Below are positions 1 to 8,045 of a stretch of 64,000 nucleotides of DNA, one piece after another (positions within the stretch are counted from its first letter, which is position 1; each line of letters begins with the position of its first letter). The notes beneath the pieces are model-generated. The model was not told the origin of the DNA. It saw only the letters and a program-made list of their open reading frames with translations, and did not search any database. The translations under genes were made by a program, and so were the position numbers. The stretch is taken from positions 248,001 to 312,000 of the forward strand of contig JABSQN010000004.1 in assembly GCA_013215825.1 (NCBI GenBank), in the 5' to 3' direction. Origin of the DNA: Piscirickettsiaceae bacterium (GTDB lineage: Bacteria > Pseudomonadota > Gammaproteobacteria > Nitrosococcales > Methylophagaceae).

Positions 1-2423
1 ATATGCACCATTTCATCTAATGATGGTGTGATCAGCCCTGACAGACCAATAACGTCAACATTTTCTTCTTTCGCCTTCGCAAGAATATCAGCACATGACA
101 CCATCACACCCATATCAATGATTTCAAAGTTATTACACTGCAACACCACGCCCACAATGTTTTTACCAATATCATGCACATCGCCTTTCACTGTGGCCAT
201 CAATATCTTGCCATTACTGCTAACGCCGCCACCCTCGCCTTTTTCGTCTTCAATAAACGGCATTAAATAAGCCACGGCTTTTTTCATCACTCGAGCAGAC
301 TTCACTACTTGTGGCAAAAACATCTTACCAGCACCGAATAAGTCACCAACCACATTCATACCATCCATCAATGCGCCTTCAATCACATGGATCGGGCGTT
401 CGGCATTTTGTCGACAAAGTTCAGTATCTTCATCGATAAAGTCGGTAATACCTTTCACTAAGGCATGTTCAAGTCGTTTTTCTACTTTCCATGAGCGCCA
501 TTCAAGCGTTTCTTTAACCTCAACTTTTTTACCATCACCACGGTATTTTTCAGCAATATCTAATAAGCGTTCTGTCGAATCATCACGACGGTTAAGGATC
601 ACATCTTCAACAGCATCACGTAATTCTGCTGACAAATCATCATAAATTGCCAACTGACCTGCATTAACAATCCCCATATCCATACCGGCTTGCACTGCAT
701 GGTATAAAAACACGGCATGAATCGCTTCACGCAATGGGTTATTACCACGGAATGAGAACGATACATTACTGACACCACCACTGACCAACGCATGTGGCAA
801 GGCTTGTTTTATATCGCGTACTGCCTCAATAAAATCAACGGCATAATTATTGTGTTCATCAATCCCGGTCGCCACAGCAAAAATATTGGGATCAAAGATA
901 ATATCTTCCGGTGGAAAACCCACCACTTCAGTCAATAATTCATATGAACGGATACAAATCTCACGCTTGCGTTTACGAGTATCCGCTTGACCTTTTTCAT
1001 CAAAGGCCATCACAATCACCGCAGCACCATAGCGACGTACTAACTTGGCTTGCTCGATGAACTTGGCTTCGCCCTCTTTCATGCTGATTGAGTTAACAAT
1101 CCCCTTACCTTGAATACACTTTAAGCCCGCCTCAATGACTTCCCATTTTGAGGAGTCAATCATGATCGGTACACGGCTAATATCAGGCTCAGCAGCAATC
1201 AAATTTAAGAATGTAACCATACACTCTTTCGAATCCAACATGCCTTCATCCATATTGATATCAATGATTGGTGCACCACTTTCAACTTGCTGGCGAGCCA
1301 CATCCAATGCTGTATCGTAATCTTCTTCTTTGATTAAACGTGCGAAGCGTTTTGAACCAGTAACATTAGTACGCTCACCCACATTGACATACAAACTCTC
1401 AGGCGTAATGGTAAAAGGTTCAAGCCCGCTCAATCGACAATAATGTTTGTTTTCAGCGGGTATACGAGGAGCAATGCCTTCAACCGCCTCAGTAATCGCC
1501 TTAATATGTGCGGGTGATGTACCACAACAACCACCGACAATATTCAAAAAGCCAGACTCAGCCCACTCTTTCATTTGTACCGCCATTACCTCTGGCGATT
1601 CATCATATTCGCCAAATTCATTCGGTAAACCAGCATTGGCATGGGCGCTAATATGACACGTTACAAACCCTGATAATTCTTCAATATATTGGCGTAATTG
1701 ATCCGCACCTAAAGCACAGTTCAATCCGATGCTGATAGGTTGTGAATGCGCTAATGAATTCCAAAAGGCTTCAGCCGTTTGCCCCGACAAAGTACGACCA
1801 CTGGCATCCGTGATCGTGCCTGAAATCATGATTGGCAAGTGAACATCATGCTGATCAAAATAGCTTTCAATGGCGAATAAAGCCGCCTTGGCATTTAAAG
1901 TATCAAACACCGTTTCGACCAATAATAAATCAGCACCGCCATCAACCAATCCAGCAATTGATTCAAGATAAGATTCAACCAACTCATCGTAACTGACATT
2001 ACGAAAACCGGGATTATTCACATCCGGCGACATACTTGCCGTGCGATTAGTTGGGCCTAATACCCCAGCAACAAAACGCGGTTTATCTGGATTTTTAGCA
2101 GTAAACTCATCTGCCATATCACGTGCCAATTGAGCAGACACCTTGTTTAACTCATAAACAATATCTTCCATCTCATAATCAGCCATCGCAATCGATGTAC
2201 CATTAAAAGTATTGGTTTCAACAATATCCGCACCCGCTTCAAAATACGCGCGATGAATATCACTAATAATCTTAGGCTGAGTCAGTGATAAAAGGTCATT
2301 ATTACCCTTAACATCACAACTATGATTGGCAAAACGCTCACCACGATAATCGATCTCTTCCAGCTTATAACTCTGAATCATCGTCCCCATCGCACCATCG
2401 AGGATCAAAATACGTTGTTGCAT
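1..2423 (-). CDS. metH: Methionine synthase, cobalamin-dependent (partial, 3' end outside window)
   Basis: About 807 residues are visible; the C-terminal reactivation domain lies beyond base 1. The protein transfers a methyl group from methyltetrahydrofolate to homocysteine through B12. The N-terminal homocysteine domain starts [17 protein letters not shown] and keeps the zinc cysteines (LNCALG near residue 235 and GGCCGT near 296). A pterin-binding domain follows (from [14 protein letters not shown]), then the B12 cap and the B12-binding DxHxxG motif (DVHDIG near residue 745). The ATG at 2421-2423 fits the family start, but no good Shine-Dalgarno is visible. It is an ordinary intact housekeeping gene as far as seen. 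Confidence 0.97.
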   Translation of the reverse strand, partial: MQQRILILDGAMGTMIQSYKLEEIDYRGERFANHSCDVKGNNDLLSLTQPKIISDIHRAYFEAGADIVETNTFNGTSIAMADYEMEDIVYELNKVSAQLARDMADEFTAKNPDKPRFVAGVLGPTNRTASMSPDVNNPGFRNVSYDELVESYLESIAGLVDGGADLLLVETVFDTLNAKAALFAIESYFDQHDVHLPIMISGTITDASGRTLSGQTAEAFWNSLAHSQPISIGLNCALGADQLRQYIEELSGFVTCHISAHANAGLPNEFGEYDESPEVMAVQMKEWAESGFLNIVGGCCGTSPAHIKAITEAVEGIAPRIPAENKHYCRLSGLEPFTITPESLYVNVGERTNVTGSKRFARLIKEEDYDTALDVARQQVESGAPIIDINMDEGMLDSKECMVTFLNLIAAEPDISRVPIMIDSSKWEVIEAGLKCIQGKGIVNSISMKEGEAKFIEQAKLVRRYGAAVIVMAFDEKGQADTRKRKREICIRSYELLTEVVGFPPEDIIFDPNIFAVATGIDEHNNYAVDFIEAVRDIKQALPHALVSGGVSNVSFSFRGNNPLREAIHAVFLYHAVQAGMDMGIVNAGQLAIYDDLSAELRDAVEDVILNRRDDSTERLLDIAEKYRGDGKKVEVKETLEWRSWKVEKRLEHALVKGITDFIDEDTELCRQNAERPIHVIEGALMDGMNVVGDLFGAGKMFLPQVVKSARVMKKAVAYLMPFIEDEKGEGGGVSSNGKILMATVKGDVHDIGKNIVGVVLQCNNFEIIDMGVMVSCADILAKAKEENVDVIGLSGLITPSLDEMVH

Positions 2424-2960
2424 AAGATGTTTTATTTGGTGGATTGATGTGGTCACAATCGAAGTTCCTAATGGGGGTACAGGTAAAATTTGATCGCTAA
2501 TTATATACCCGTTATCACTCAAGATACAGAATACGTTTAAGAATATCCGCCCTTACTCTAATATAACAACAGCCATTACATAACTTAAGAAATGTCATTT
2601 TCATAATATAATAACTACCATTCCCATATCATTATTTATAGTTTAAAAATCTATCATTTCCATAGATTAAACATGTCAATCCCTATAGATACACGTCACC
2701 TCCCCTATAGATACACGTCATTCCCGCGAAGGCGGGAATCCAACGATAGTGACTATATCCCCAGCCTATGTCCTATCCACTAATTAAATGCCATTACCCT
2801 TGTTTTAAATAGGACAACTCAAATTAAAGTGGTAAAGTGAAAACTCAACTTATCAATACGGCTAATTCTTCCTTGTTTAGGCTTTATTCTCGAATTACTA
2901 GGAATTCTTGTCCGTCTATGTATAAGAATTACAGGGAAATTTTATTCCTGTTAATAACAA
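2424..2960. other. Intergenic stretch upstream of metH
   Basis: No credible gene is seen in these 537 bases. It holds a tandem pair of a roughly 18-base direct repeat (CCTATAGATACACGTCA, near 2687-2720) that runs into a dRS3-like palindrome, and a hairpin with arms ACAGG (2931-2935) and CCTGT (2947-2951). A TATAAT-like box on the minus strand at 2500-2505 could belong to a metH promoter, but no convincing -35 element goes with it. I looked for cobalamin and SAM/SAH riboswitch cores and for an integrase remnant and saw none. Confidence 0.6.
2717..2740. repeat. dRS3-like palindrome (copy A)
   Basis: The core is ATTCCC-N8-GGGAAT (2720-2739) preceded by GTC. The same 20-base pattern recurs at 18207-18226 and 31663-31682, with looser copies at 18259-18281 and in 31394-31561. 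The pattern equals the dRS3 consensus described in Neisseria. Confidence 0.8.
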
Positions 2961-2967
2961 GTTAGGC
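2961..2967 (+). other. Integron recombination point at left edge of cassette array (attI-like or secondary site)
   Basis: GTTAGGC sits directly before the glyoxalase gene and is preceded by AACAA, so the local sequence AACAAGTTAGGC resembles the 3' end of attI sites. Cleavage between G and TT would make the first cassette begin TTAGGC, and its own attC begins with the exact complement GCCTAAC at 3351. No integrase gene is seen in the adjacent 540 bases, so this may be an orphan attI or a secondary insertion point. Confidence 0.55.
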
Positions 2968-2984
2968 TTCAAGGACGATCGATC

Positions 2985-3350
2985 ATGAGCAATCTTAATA
3001 CAATTGAAATAAAAGCTTTTGTCCCCTCTAAGGATTTTGAAGTATCTAAAGAGTTTTATGAGGATCTGGGTTTCACAAAAGCATCTGATTCAGATGGGGT
3101 TGCCTATTTTCATCACGGTAATTGTAGCTTCTTGCTTCAAGATTTTTATGAGAAGGTACTTGCAGAAAATCTAATGATGCACCTATTGGTGGAAGATATT
3201 ACGTCATGGCATAAATCCATAAAAGCATCCGGAGTTGAAGAGAAATATAGTATTAAGGTATCAGCAATTACCGAGCAACCATGGGGCATGCTAGATTTTG
3301 TGGTATATGATCCAAGCGGTGTACTATGGCGCTTTGGTCAAAATGTGTAA
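2985..3350 (+). CDS. VOC/glyoxalase-bleomycin resistance family protein (integron cassette gene)
   Basis: This is a 121-residue single vicinal-oxygen-chelate domain. It opens with a strand and helix (IEIKAFVPSKDFEVSKEFYEDLGF) and closes with the typical WGMLDFVVYDPSGVLWRFGQ segment. VOC proteins act as metal-dependent isomerases, dioxygenases or drug-binding proteins; the substrate cannot be told here. The gene starts 24 bases after the cassette boundary, with AAGGAC upstream of the ATG, and its stop codon abuts the attC site at 3351. That compact arrangement (start near the left edge, stop at the attC) is the normal form of an integron gene cassette. Small VOC proteins are common cassette cargo. 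Confidence 0.85.
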   Translation: MSNLNTIEIKAFVPSKDFEVSKEFYEDLGFTKASDSDGVAYFHHGNCSFLLQDFYEKVLAENLMMHLLVEDITSWHKSIKASGVEEKYSIKVSAITEQPWGMLDFVVYDPSGVLWRFGQNV

Positions 3351-3452
3351 GCCTAACAAGGTGCTCAACCATCGTTCCGGCCAAAAAGCGGCCTCCACTG
3401 GACAGCCTAAAGCGCGCTTCGCGCACGGCTGCCGGTTAGCACGGCGTTATGT
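3351..3452 (+). other. attC site 1 (end of glyoxalase cassette)
   Basis: R'' is GCCTAAC (3351-3357) and R' is GTTATGT (3446-3452). Between them, GTGCTcAACC (3361-3370) pairs with GGTTAGCAC (3434-3442), leaving one extrahelical base on the 5' arm as expected for a folded attC bottom strand. A further inner stem uses CAGCC and GGCTG. R'' is the complement of the start of its own cassette (TTAGGC at 2962), which is the diagnostic cassette rule. Confidence 0.88.
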
Positions 3453-3508
3453 GAATCAAAAAAATAAAGAATGAAATAAATCTGTTCTCTTTAGTTATAG
3501 GGTCAATT

Positions 3509-3886
3509 ATGGAAAGTTTGTTAAAAATTGCTATTAAAAAATCACCTCTCCCCACGTTAGGTACAGCTTTGCTGTATTTCGGTATCAAGTTACTGATCGA
3601 AAATAACCTAATTCAAGATATTGAGACATCCAAACTGGTCATCATCCTAGGAGTGTTCTTACTGTTCAGTCTTAGCCTTTTAACGTACAAGACTAAATCG
3701 GACAGCTCAAAATTAACTATTCGAGATGTTACCGCCGAAGATATTGATTCCGATTCTGACATGGTTATAGGGAAAAAATCAGCAAGTAAATCTAACTCTG
3801 AAACCACTATTGATGGCGTGAAAATCAAGGGAGTTAAAACGGGTGGTGACTTTGTTATTGGCGAGAAGATAACAAAAGATGACTAA
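3509..3886 (+). CDS. Small two-helix membrane protein with 21-residue repeats, first gene of ABC-3C-like operon
   Basis: The protein has 125 residues. Two hydrophobic helices lie at about 16-30 and 43-60. Its tail carries two copies of a 21-residue unit, at 70-90 and 100-120, ending in DMVIGKK and DFVIGEK; a third copy opens the next protein. The gene overlaps the next one by 8 bases, so the two are probably translated together. I do not recognise a named family. Inference: it anchors the complex to the inner membrane or is the membrane-acting effector of the system, with the repeat serving as a contact between the two proteins. It is the first gene in the cassette that begins at 3447. Confidence 0.75.
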   Translation: MESLLKIAIKKSPLPTLGTALLYFGIKLLIENNLIQDIETSKLVIILGVFLLFSLSLLTYKTKSDSSKLTIRDVTAEDIDSDSDMVIGKKSASKSNSETTIDGVKIKGVKTGGDFVIGEKITKDD

Positions 3887-4487
3887 TATAAAGGATGATC
3901 AAAACTTACCAACCATATCCGGTATCGAATTAAACGATGTCAAGGCTGGCGGCGATATAATATTCGGGGGGAAATATGAGTCCAAGCTCAATATTACAAT
4001 ACCGGCTCCAGACCCAGAAAAAATTCAAAATATTATTACTCACAGCAAGCAGTTAGCCTCTGACAGCCCACAATACTTAGATATGCTTGAGCAACTTTCA
4101 AGTTACGAGAAGCCGAGGCCGGGGCGGCCAATACTTGGCTTAATGGGTAAACTTAAAGCGGGTAATAGAGAAGATCTATACGACGACGCTGAGTTTTATA
4201 AAGATAAATTTGCACAACGACTAGCAAGGCATCAGTTTTCTAATCAGGCAGTCGCAATTCACCTTTATTTTCTTACTCAAATCAATGAGAGATTCAGCTC
4301 AAAAATATTGCCCCTAATAAAAGATGGTTTCTCAACAACCGCTATAGACTCAGCGATTTCAGATTTGATAATTCAGCCATTTGTTTCAGAGGTCATCACA
4401 GCAGACCCTACAATGAATGCTGACATAATTAGAGGCATGCTATATTTCCTGACAGGTAACTGCCATATTAAATGGAGTCACCCATGA
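3879..4487 (+). CDS. Putative ABC-3C system component (C-terminal-component-like), with N-terminal 21-residue repeat
   Basis: The protein has 202 residues. Residues 12-32 repeat the unit found twice in the preceding membrane protein (KAGGDIIFGGK). A linker (ITIPAPDPEKIQ) then leads to an all-helical region of about 160 residues with no catalytic motif I can see. The size, the helical character and its place just before the middle component and ATPase fit the small accessory components of ABC three-component systems. The family name is an inference from context and remembered resemblance. It overlaps both neighbours, which argues for a co-translated operon. Confidence 0.65.
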   Translation: MTNIKDDQNLPTISGIELNDVKAGGDIIFGGKYESKLNITIPAPDPEKIQNIITHSKQLASDSPQYLDMLEQLSSYEKPRPGRPILGLMGKLKAGNREDLYDDAEFYKDKFAQRLARHQFSNQAVAIHLYFLTQINERFSSKILPLIKDGFSTTAIDSAISDLIIQPFVSEVITADPTMNADIIRGMLYFLTGNCHIKWSHP

Positions 4488-4987
4488 TACTTTACCACCC
4501 GTTAAAAGACGCGAATCATTGTATCTACAGAATGCTAAGTATATTAGTCAAGTCACCCTCAGAAATATCTTTAGAGCGTTTAAGGGTGATTGATTTTTAC
4601 CACATATTTCCCCATTTGCTAGCATCAATATCACCATGGCCCAGCGATATAAAAGAATACAAAAAGTACACAAAAAATATACCCCCTTCTTTTGAGTCAA
4701 TACCAGATAAAAGACGGTTGTTTTATGAGCTTGCTGCAATCCACAAACAATCAATATTGACTCTAGTGTCCAAAGGTATTCTAGATAAAGATAACGTGAA
4801 GTCTGGAATCGCAAAGCTCAATAAGAAAAATATCCCTGAAAAAATACTTACTACCATAGAAAACGACGAATACAACAACTCAAAAATATTTGAAGTCTTA
4901 ACCAAAGGCTTAACCGTTACGTCATGGACAGGGCGAAATGGATTCAAAGATAGATCTGGACTGATGGAGTTTATATATGACGAATAA
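4484..4987 (+). CDS. Putative ABC-3C middle component
   Basis: I chose the ATG at 4484 rather than the one at 4472. It gives a 4-base ATGA overlap with the previous stop and a protein starting MILYHPLKDANHCIYRML, which is how I remember middle components of ABC-3C systems beginning (a YHP..D..H..FRM-like pattern). The protein has 167 residues and is mostly helical, with a basic middle. Middle components are winged-helix-like proteins thought to link the ABC ATPase to its partner. It overlaps the ATPase gene by 11 bases. The family assignment is moderate; a profile search would settle it. Confidence 0.65.
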   Translation: MILYHPLKDANHCIYRMLSILVKSPSEISLERLRVIDFYHIFPHLLASISPWPSDIKEYKKYTKNIPPSFESIPDKRRLFYELAAIHKQSILTLVSKGILDKDNVKSGIAKLNKKNIPEKILTTIENDEYNNSKIFEVLTKGLTVTSWTGRNGFKDRSGLMEFIYDE

Positions 4988-6887
4988 CACAACACTAGTA
5001 ATCAATAGAGTTGTAATAGCTCAGTCAGGGCATATTGCATATGATGAGAAGTTTCACACCGGACTTAATGTTATTAGAGGGGAGAATGGTGTAGGAAAAT
5101 CATCAATAATAGAACTTATTTCTTATGGTCTTGGCGCAGACATAAAAAAAACAAAATGGAAAAAAGAAGCTTTGCTTTGCTCAGAAGTAATAATTGAGCT
5201 TAAAATAAACAAACTCCCATATGTTTTTAAACGGAAAATTGAAGGTGACTCACAAAAGCCACCAATACACATTTTTGAAGGGAGTTATACAGATAGCAAA
5301 AATATTAATCAAGCATGGACGAAATATGGTTACAGAAAAACAGACTCAAAGAAAAGTTTTGCTATGCAGATTTTTTCTTTACTAGGTTACGAGCAATACA
5401 GTACTGATGAAGATCAATCTCTAACCATGCACCAAATAATGAGGCTACTTTACGTAGATCAGGACACTCCATCGTCTAAGATTTTTAGATTAGAGCCATT
5501 TATCTACGATAGGGAGTCGTTAAGAAAAGCTATCGGCGACTTCATGTTTGGGCTTGATAATTTAGAAGCACACAAAACAAGACAAGAGCTAATAGCTGCG
5601 ACGAAAATATTTGAAAAGCTAAATGAAGAAACGCTTACTATTTTCAAGATTCTTGGAAAGTCAAACCTCAAGGCAACAACAGCATCAATAGAAAGCGAAA
5701 TAGCAACTCTTTATGAATCGCTAGAAAAAACAAACCAGTCTCAGTTAGATCTAAAAAGAGATAGCATCCACGCCGATACTGAAAAGTTAACTAAGAGAGC
5801 TGTTGAAATCAACAAAAAAATATCTCTGAGTACTGGCGATATTTCGAGAATGGAAGAAAGGCTTTTCTCAATCGGGTACGACATATCCAACAGCCTAGAA
5901 TTTATCACCACAATTGAGCATAGAGAATCATCGCTTAGAAATTCTCAACTAACAGTTAATGAACTTGGAATGATCGATTTTGAATACTGCCCAAGCTGCC
6001 TAACAAAAGTTAGTCTTCCAAAAAGCACTTCAAGTTGCAAGCTCTGCAAATCAGAACTTGATGAAAAAATAATCAACGAATCATACATACAGGCTCTTAA
6101 CGAACTTGATTTCCAGAAAAAAGAAAGTTCAAAAATACTTAACAAATATATTGATGAGAAATCTGAATTATCTGTGATGCTTAAAAATGAGTATAACGAA
6201 ATCAACCGATTTAAAAACGAATTCAATGAGATTAATAGCTTTACCAGTGAATTCGAGGCTAAACTTACAACGTTAGCCAGAGACAAAGGTTTTATTGAAT
6301 CTCAAATATTAGCTCTAAAAGATAGACTCTCACTAGCGGCTGAAATTCAGATTTTGTTAGATAAAAAGGATGCTGCGGCCAAATCAATATCCTCACTTAC
6401 TACCGCATTGAAGTCATTAGAGTTTTTGAGCGAAAATAGAAGAAAGTCAATTTCTCTTAAAGTATCACAGCAAGTGATATCAATACTTAGCGATGATTTA
6501 GGCTACGAAAAGTCATTTTCTTCACCTGATAAGTTTGAATATGATTTCTCAACAGACTCAATGCTTCTTGATGACGTCGCAAACTTTTCAGCAAGTTCAA
6601 ACACATTATTAAAAAATACCTTTCATTTATCAGTGCTTCTCTCTGCAATCAATGACGATAAGTTTAGAATTCCCTGCTTTATGATGTTCGATAATATTGA
6701 AGACAATGGCATGACAGAAGAAAGAAGCCACAATTTCCAAAAAATATTATTTAACTTATGCAAAGAAATTAGTAGTGACTATCAATTAATAATGACGACA
6801 TCAATGGTTGACCCACTATTAAATGATTCTAAAATTGGTGTAGGCCCCTTCTATAATAAAGGTGAGCATACGTTAAATATTCACTAA
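4977..6887 (+). CDS. SMC/RecF-like ABC ATPase with zinc hook, core of ABC-3C-like system
   Basis: The protein has 636 residues. The N-terminal head carries Walker A GENGVGKSS (residues 35-43). Two charged coiled-coil stretches flank a CPSC...CKLC pair (near 337-358), a zinc hook-like ribbon between the arms. The C-terminal head has a Walker B-like FMMFDNIEDNG. At this length it is much shorter than SbcC/Rad50. Proteins of this build (often annotated AAA or DUF2326) are the ATPase of ABC-3C systems, inferred to sense foreign nucleic acid and trigger an effector. It is the last gene before attC site 2. The A-rich codon use of these four genes looks unlike the neighbouring core genes. Confidence 0.82.
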   Translation: MTNNTTLVINRVVIAQSGHIAYDEKFHTGLNVIRGENGVGKSSIIELISYGLGADIKKTKWKKEALLCSEVIIELKINKLPYVFKRKIEGDSQKPPIHIFEGSYTDSKNINQAWTKYGYRKTDSKKSFAMQIFSLLGYEQYSTDEDQSLTMHQIMRLLYVDQDTPSSKIFRLEPFIYDRESLRKAIGDFMFGLDNLEAHKTRQELIAATKIFEKLNEETLTIFKILGKSNLKATTASIESEIATLYESLEKTNQSQLDLKRDSIHADTEKLTKRAVEINKKISLSTGDISRMEERLFSIGYDISNSLEFITTIEHRESSLRNSQLTVNELGMIDFEYCPSCLTKVSLPKSTSSCKLCKSELDEKIINESYIQALNELDFQKKESSKILNKYIDEKSELSVMLKNEYNEINRFKNEFNEINSFTSEFEAKLTTLARDKGFIESQILALKDRLSLAAEIQILLDKKDAAAKSISSLTTALKSLEFLSENRRKSISLKVSQQVISILSDDLGYEKSFSSPDKFEYDFSTDSMLLDDVANFSASSNTLLKNTFHLSVLLSAINDDKFRIPCFMMFDNIEDNGMTEERSHNFQKILFNLCKEISSDYQLIMTTSMVDPLLNDSKIGVGPFYNKGEHTLNIH

Positions 6888-6956
6888 GGAAATTAAAGCC
6901 TAGTATCAAATTTGAAGTGTAACAAAGTAGTTCGAGAAATTAACTAATGAAAAAAA

Positions 6957-7070
6957 ACATAACAAGAAAATCCAGCTGACCCAAGAAACGTGCGCTTTTA
7001 TGTGCTTCGCTACGCTCATTTTTGCACATAAAAACACAAATCCCTTGGTCCGCTGATTATGGCGTTATAA
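6957..7070 (+). other. attC site 2 (end of the ABC-3C-like cassette)
   Basis: R'' is ACATAAC (6957-6963), the exact complement of the boundary sequence GTTATGT at 3446-3452, so bases 3447-7064 form one cassette of 3618 bp. R' is GTTATAA (7064-7070). AATCcAGCtGACCcAAG (6969-6985) pairs with CTTGGTCCGCTGATT (7044-7058), with extrahelical bases on one side. An inner stem pairs TTTTATGTGC (6996-7005) with GCACATAAAA (7024-7033). Confidence 0.88.
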
Positions 7071-7233
7071 CTTTAAAAACATGGCCTTTATTGCCCTAAA
7101 TTGCTAATTTAAAACTATGCACTTTCAGTAAAAATCTTTAGCAATTACACTAGAATAGTGGAGATACATATCGCTTTTTAGTCGTAAAGGGGGGACGCTA
7201 CCCTTTAATTAAGCTCTCGCGTAGTCTTGTATT
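7071..7233. other. Non-coding stretch before transposase relic
   Basis: No gene is seen. An imperfect palindrome AAAGGG...CCCTTT (7186-7206) lies just upstream of the transposase remnant. Short palindromes of this look commonly flank REP-type transposase genes, so it is a plausible end of that element. Confidence 0.4.
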
Positions 7234-7556
7234 ATGCCTAGAATAGCCCGAAGTGTCTTTCCTGATATTCCTCACCATATTACCCAGCGTGGTAACCGTC
7301 GAGAAGATGTGTGTTTTACGGATGATGATCGCCTTATCTATTTGGAATGACTGTAATTTCATTGTGCGAAAAATGATGTCTCTGTTCTCGGCTATTGTTT
7401 CATGTGCATCTGGTGTTGGTCCCTCATTCAGAGGAGGGATTACAAAAAGCATTAAAACCACTTCACATGCGCTATTCTCAACATATTAATAAAATCAAAG
7501 GCTGGACAGGCCATTTATGGCAAGGTCGATTCTTTTCCTCGCCATTGAGAGGTAGG
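7234..7556 (+). pseudogene. REP-associated tyrosine transposase (RAYT, IS200-like Y1 family), broken
   Basis: The reading starts MPRIARSVFPDIPHHITQRG, the hallmark N-terminus of RAYT/Y1 transposases including the HxH-like pair, and hits a stop after about 38 residues. Downstream, in another frame, the C-terminal part of the same family appears (LKPLHMRYSQHI...GWTGHLWQGRFFSSPL, near 7450-7550). The central part with the catalytic tyrosine is missing or scrambled. It is therefore a decayed copy with at least one frameshift and a deletion. It lies between attC site 2 and the collapsed attC, so it may have taken part in rearranging the array. Confidence 0.8.
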
Positions 7557-7624
7557 CGCCAAGTCTAGTTCACATCGAAGCTAGACGTGGCAGGCCACCA
7601 CAATAATTTAGTAGCCTATCTCGC

Positions 7625-7741
7625 TTAATGTCCTAGTACATCGGTTTTAACTTTCTTTGATTTCTTCGCCGCTTTCTTTTCCTTTGCGGTTAAAAGCGGT
7701 TTCTTTTTAAGATTTTTTTTACTATCTTGTCCTTTGCTCAT
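7625..7741 (-). CDS. Small lysine-rich basic protein (38 aa)
   Basis: The reading frame runs ATG to TAA and encodes MSKGQDSKKNLKKKPL then LTAKEKKAAKKSKKVKT and a short tail. About 14 residues are lysine. TAGG lies about 8-10 bases before the ATG. I recall similar 30-40 residue MSKGQD.KK...KEK(R/K)AAKK proteins annotated as hypothetical in many proteobacteria, which is why I call it a gene. Function is unknown; the charge suggests nucleic-acid or ribosome contact. It is encoded opposite to the surrounding cassettes. Confidence 0.6.
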   Translation of the reverse strand: MSKGQDSKKNLKKKPLLTAKEKKAAKKSKKVKTDVLGH

Positions 7742-8006
7742 TATGTTTACCTATAGATATAAATGAATTAACCTAAAGCTAGTGTAAGCCAACCTGAGGA
7801 CAGTTTCTAGATATTGACATCAAAGAAATCTGTGATGTCGATGCGTAGAGGTATCAGTATGCCCCTAATGAAGAACAACTGAAAGGGGTTCTTATGATCA
7901 GGTTAAGCATGTAACAAGTTTCTGGGGGGGGGGTAGTATTGAGGTGAAAGTGCTGTGTATTCGGTCTATACTTGCTGGAATTCCCTTTGTAGCTGACATA
8001 AAAAAA
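7742..8006. other. Non-coding stretch with a G10 tract
   Basis: No gene is supported. A run of ten G occurs at 7924-7933. Short open stretches have no start or family resemblance. It is probably debris between the transposase relic and the tag cassette. Confidence 0.4.
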
Positions 8007-8025
8007 GCCCAACAAGGCGTTATAC
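8007..8025 (+). other. Collapsed attC remnant upstream of tag
   Basis: GCCCAAC (R''-like, 8007-8013) is followed after a few bases by GTTATAC (R'-like, 8019-8025). The two ends of an attC are thus present while the central arms are deleted. R'' does not match the start of the preceding cassette segment (TTATAAC at 7065), so the array was rearranged here. Confidence 0.5.
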
Positions 8026-8045
8026 ATAATTAGGACATAGCATTT

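Noticed and set aside
28-270. Plus-strand frames within 1-2400
   Set aside because: They lie antisense to metH, whose reading frame is open throughout and matches the family from end to end.
2424-2960. A cobalamin or SAM/SAH riboswitch upstream of metH
   Set aside because: None of the conserved core sequences could be found on the minus strand.
4977-6887. SbcC/Rad50 repair ATPase
   Set aside because: Far too short, no SbcD partner, and the gene is embedded in a cassette operon with small partner genes.
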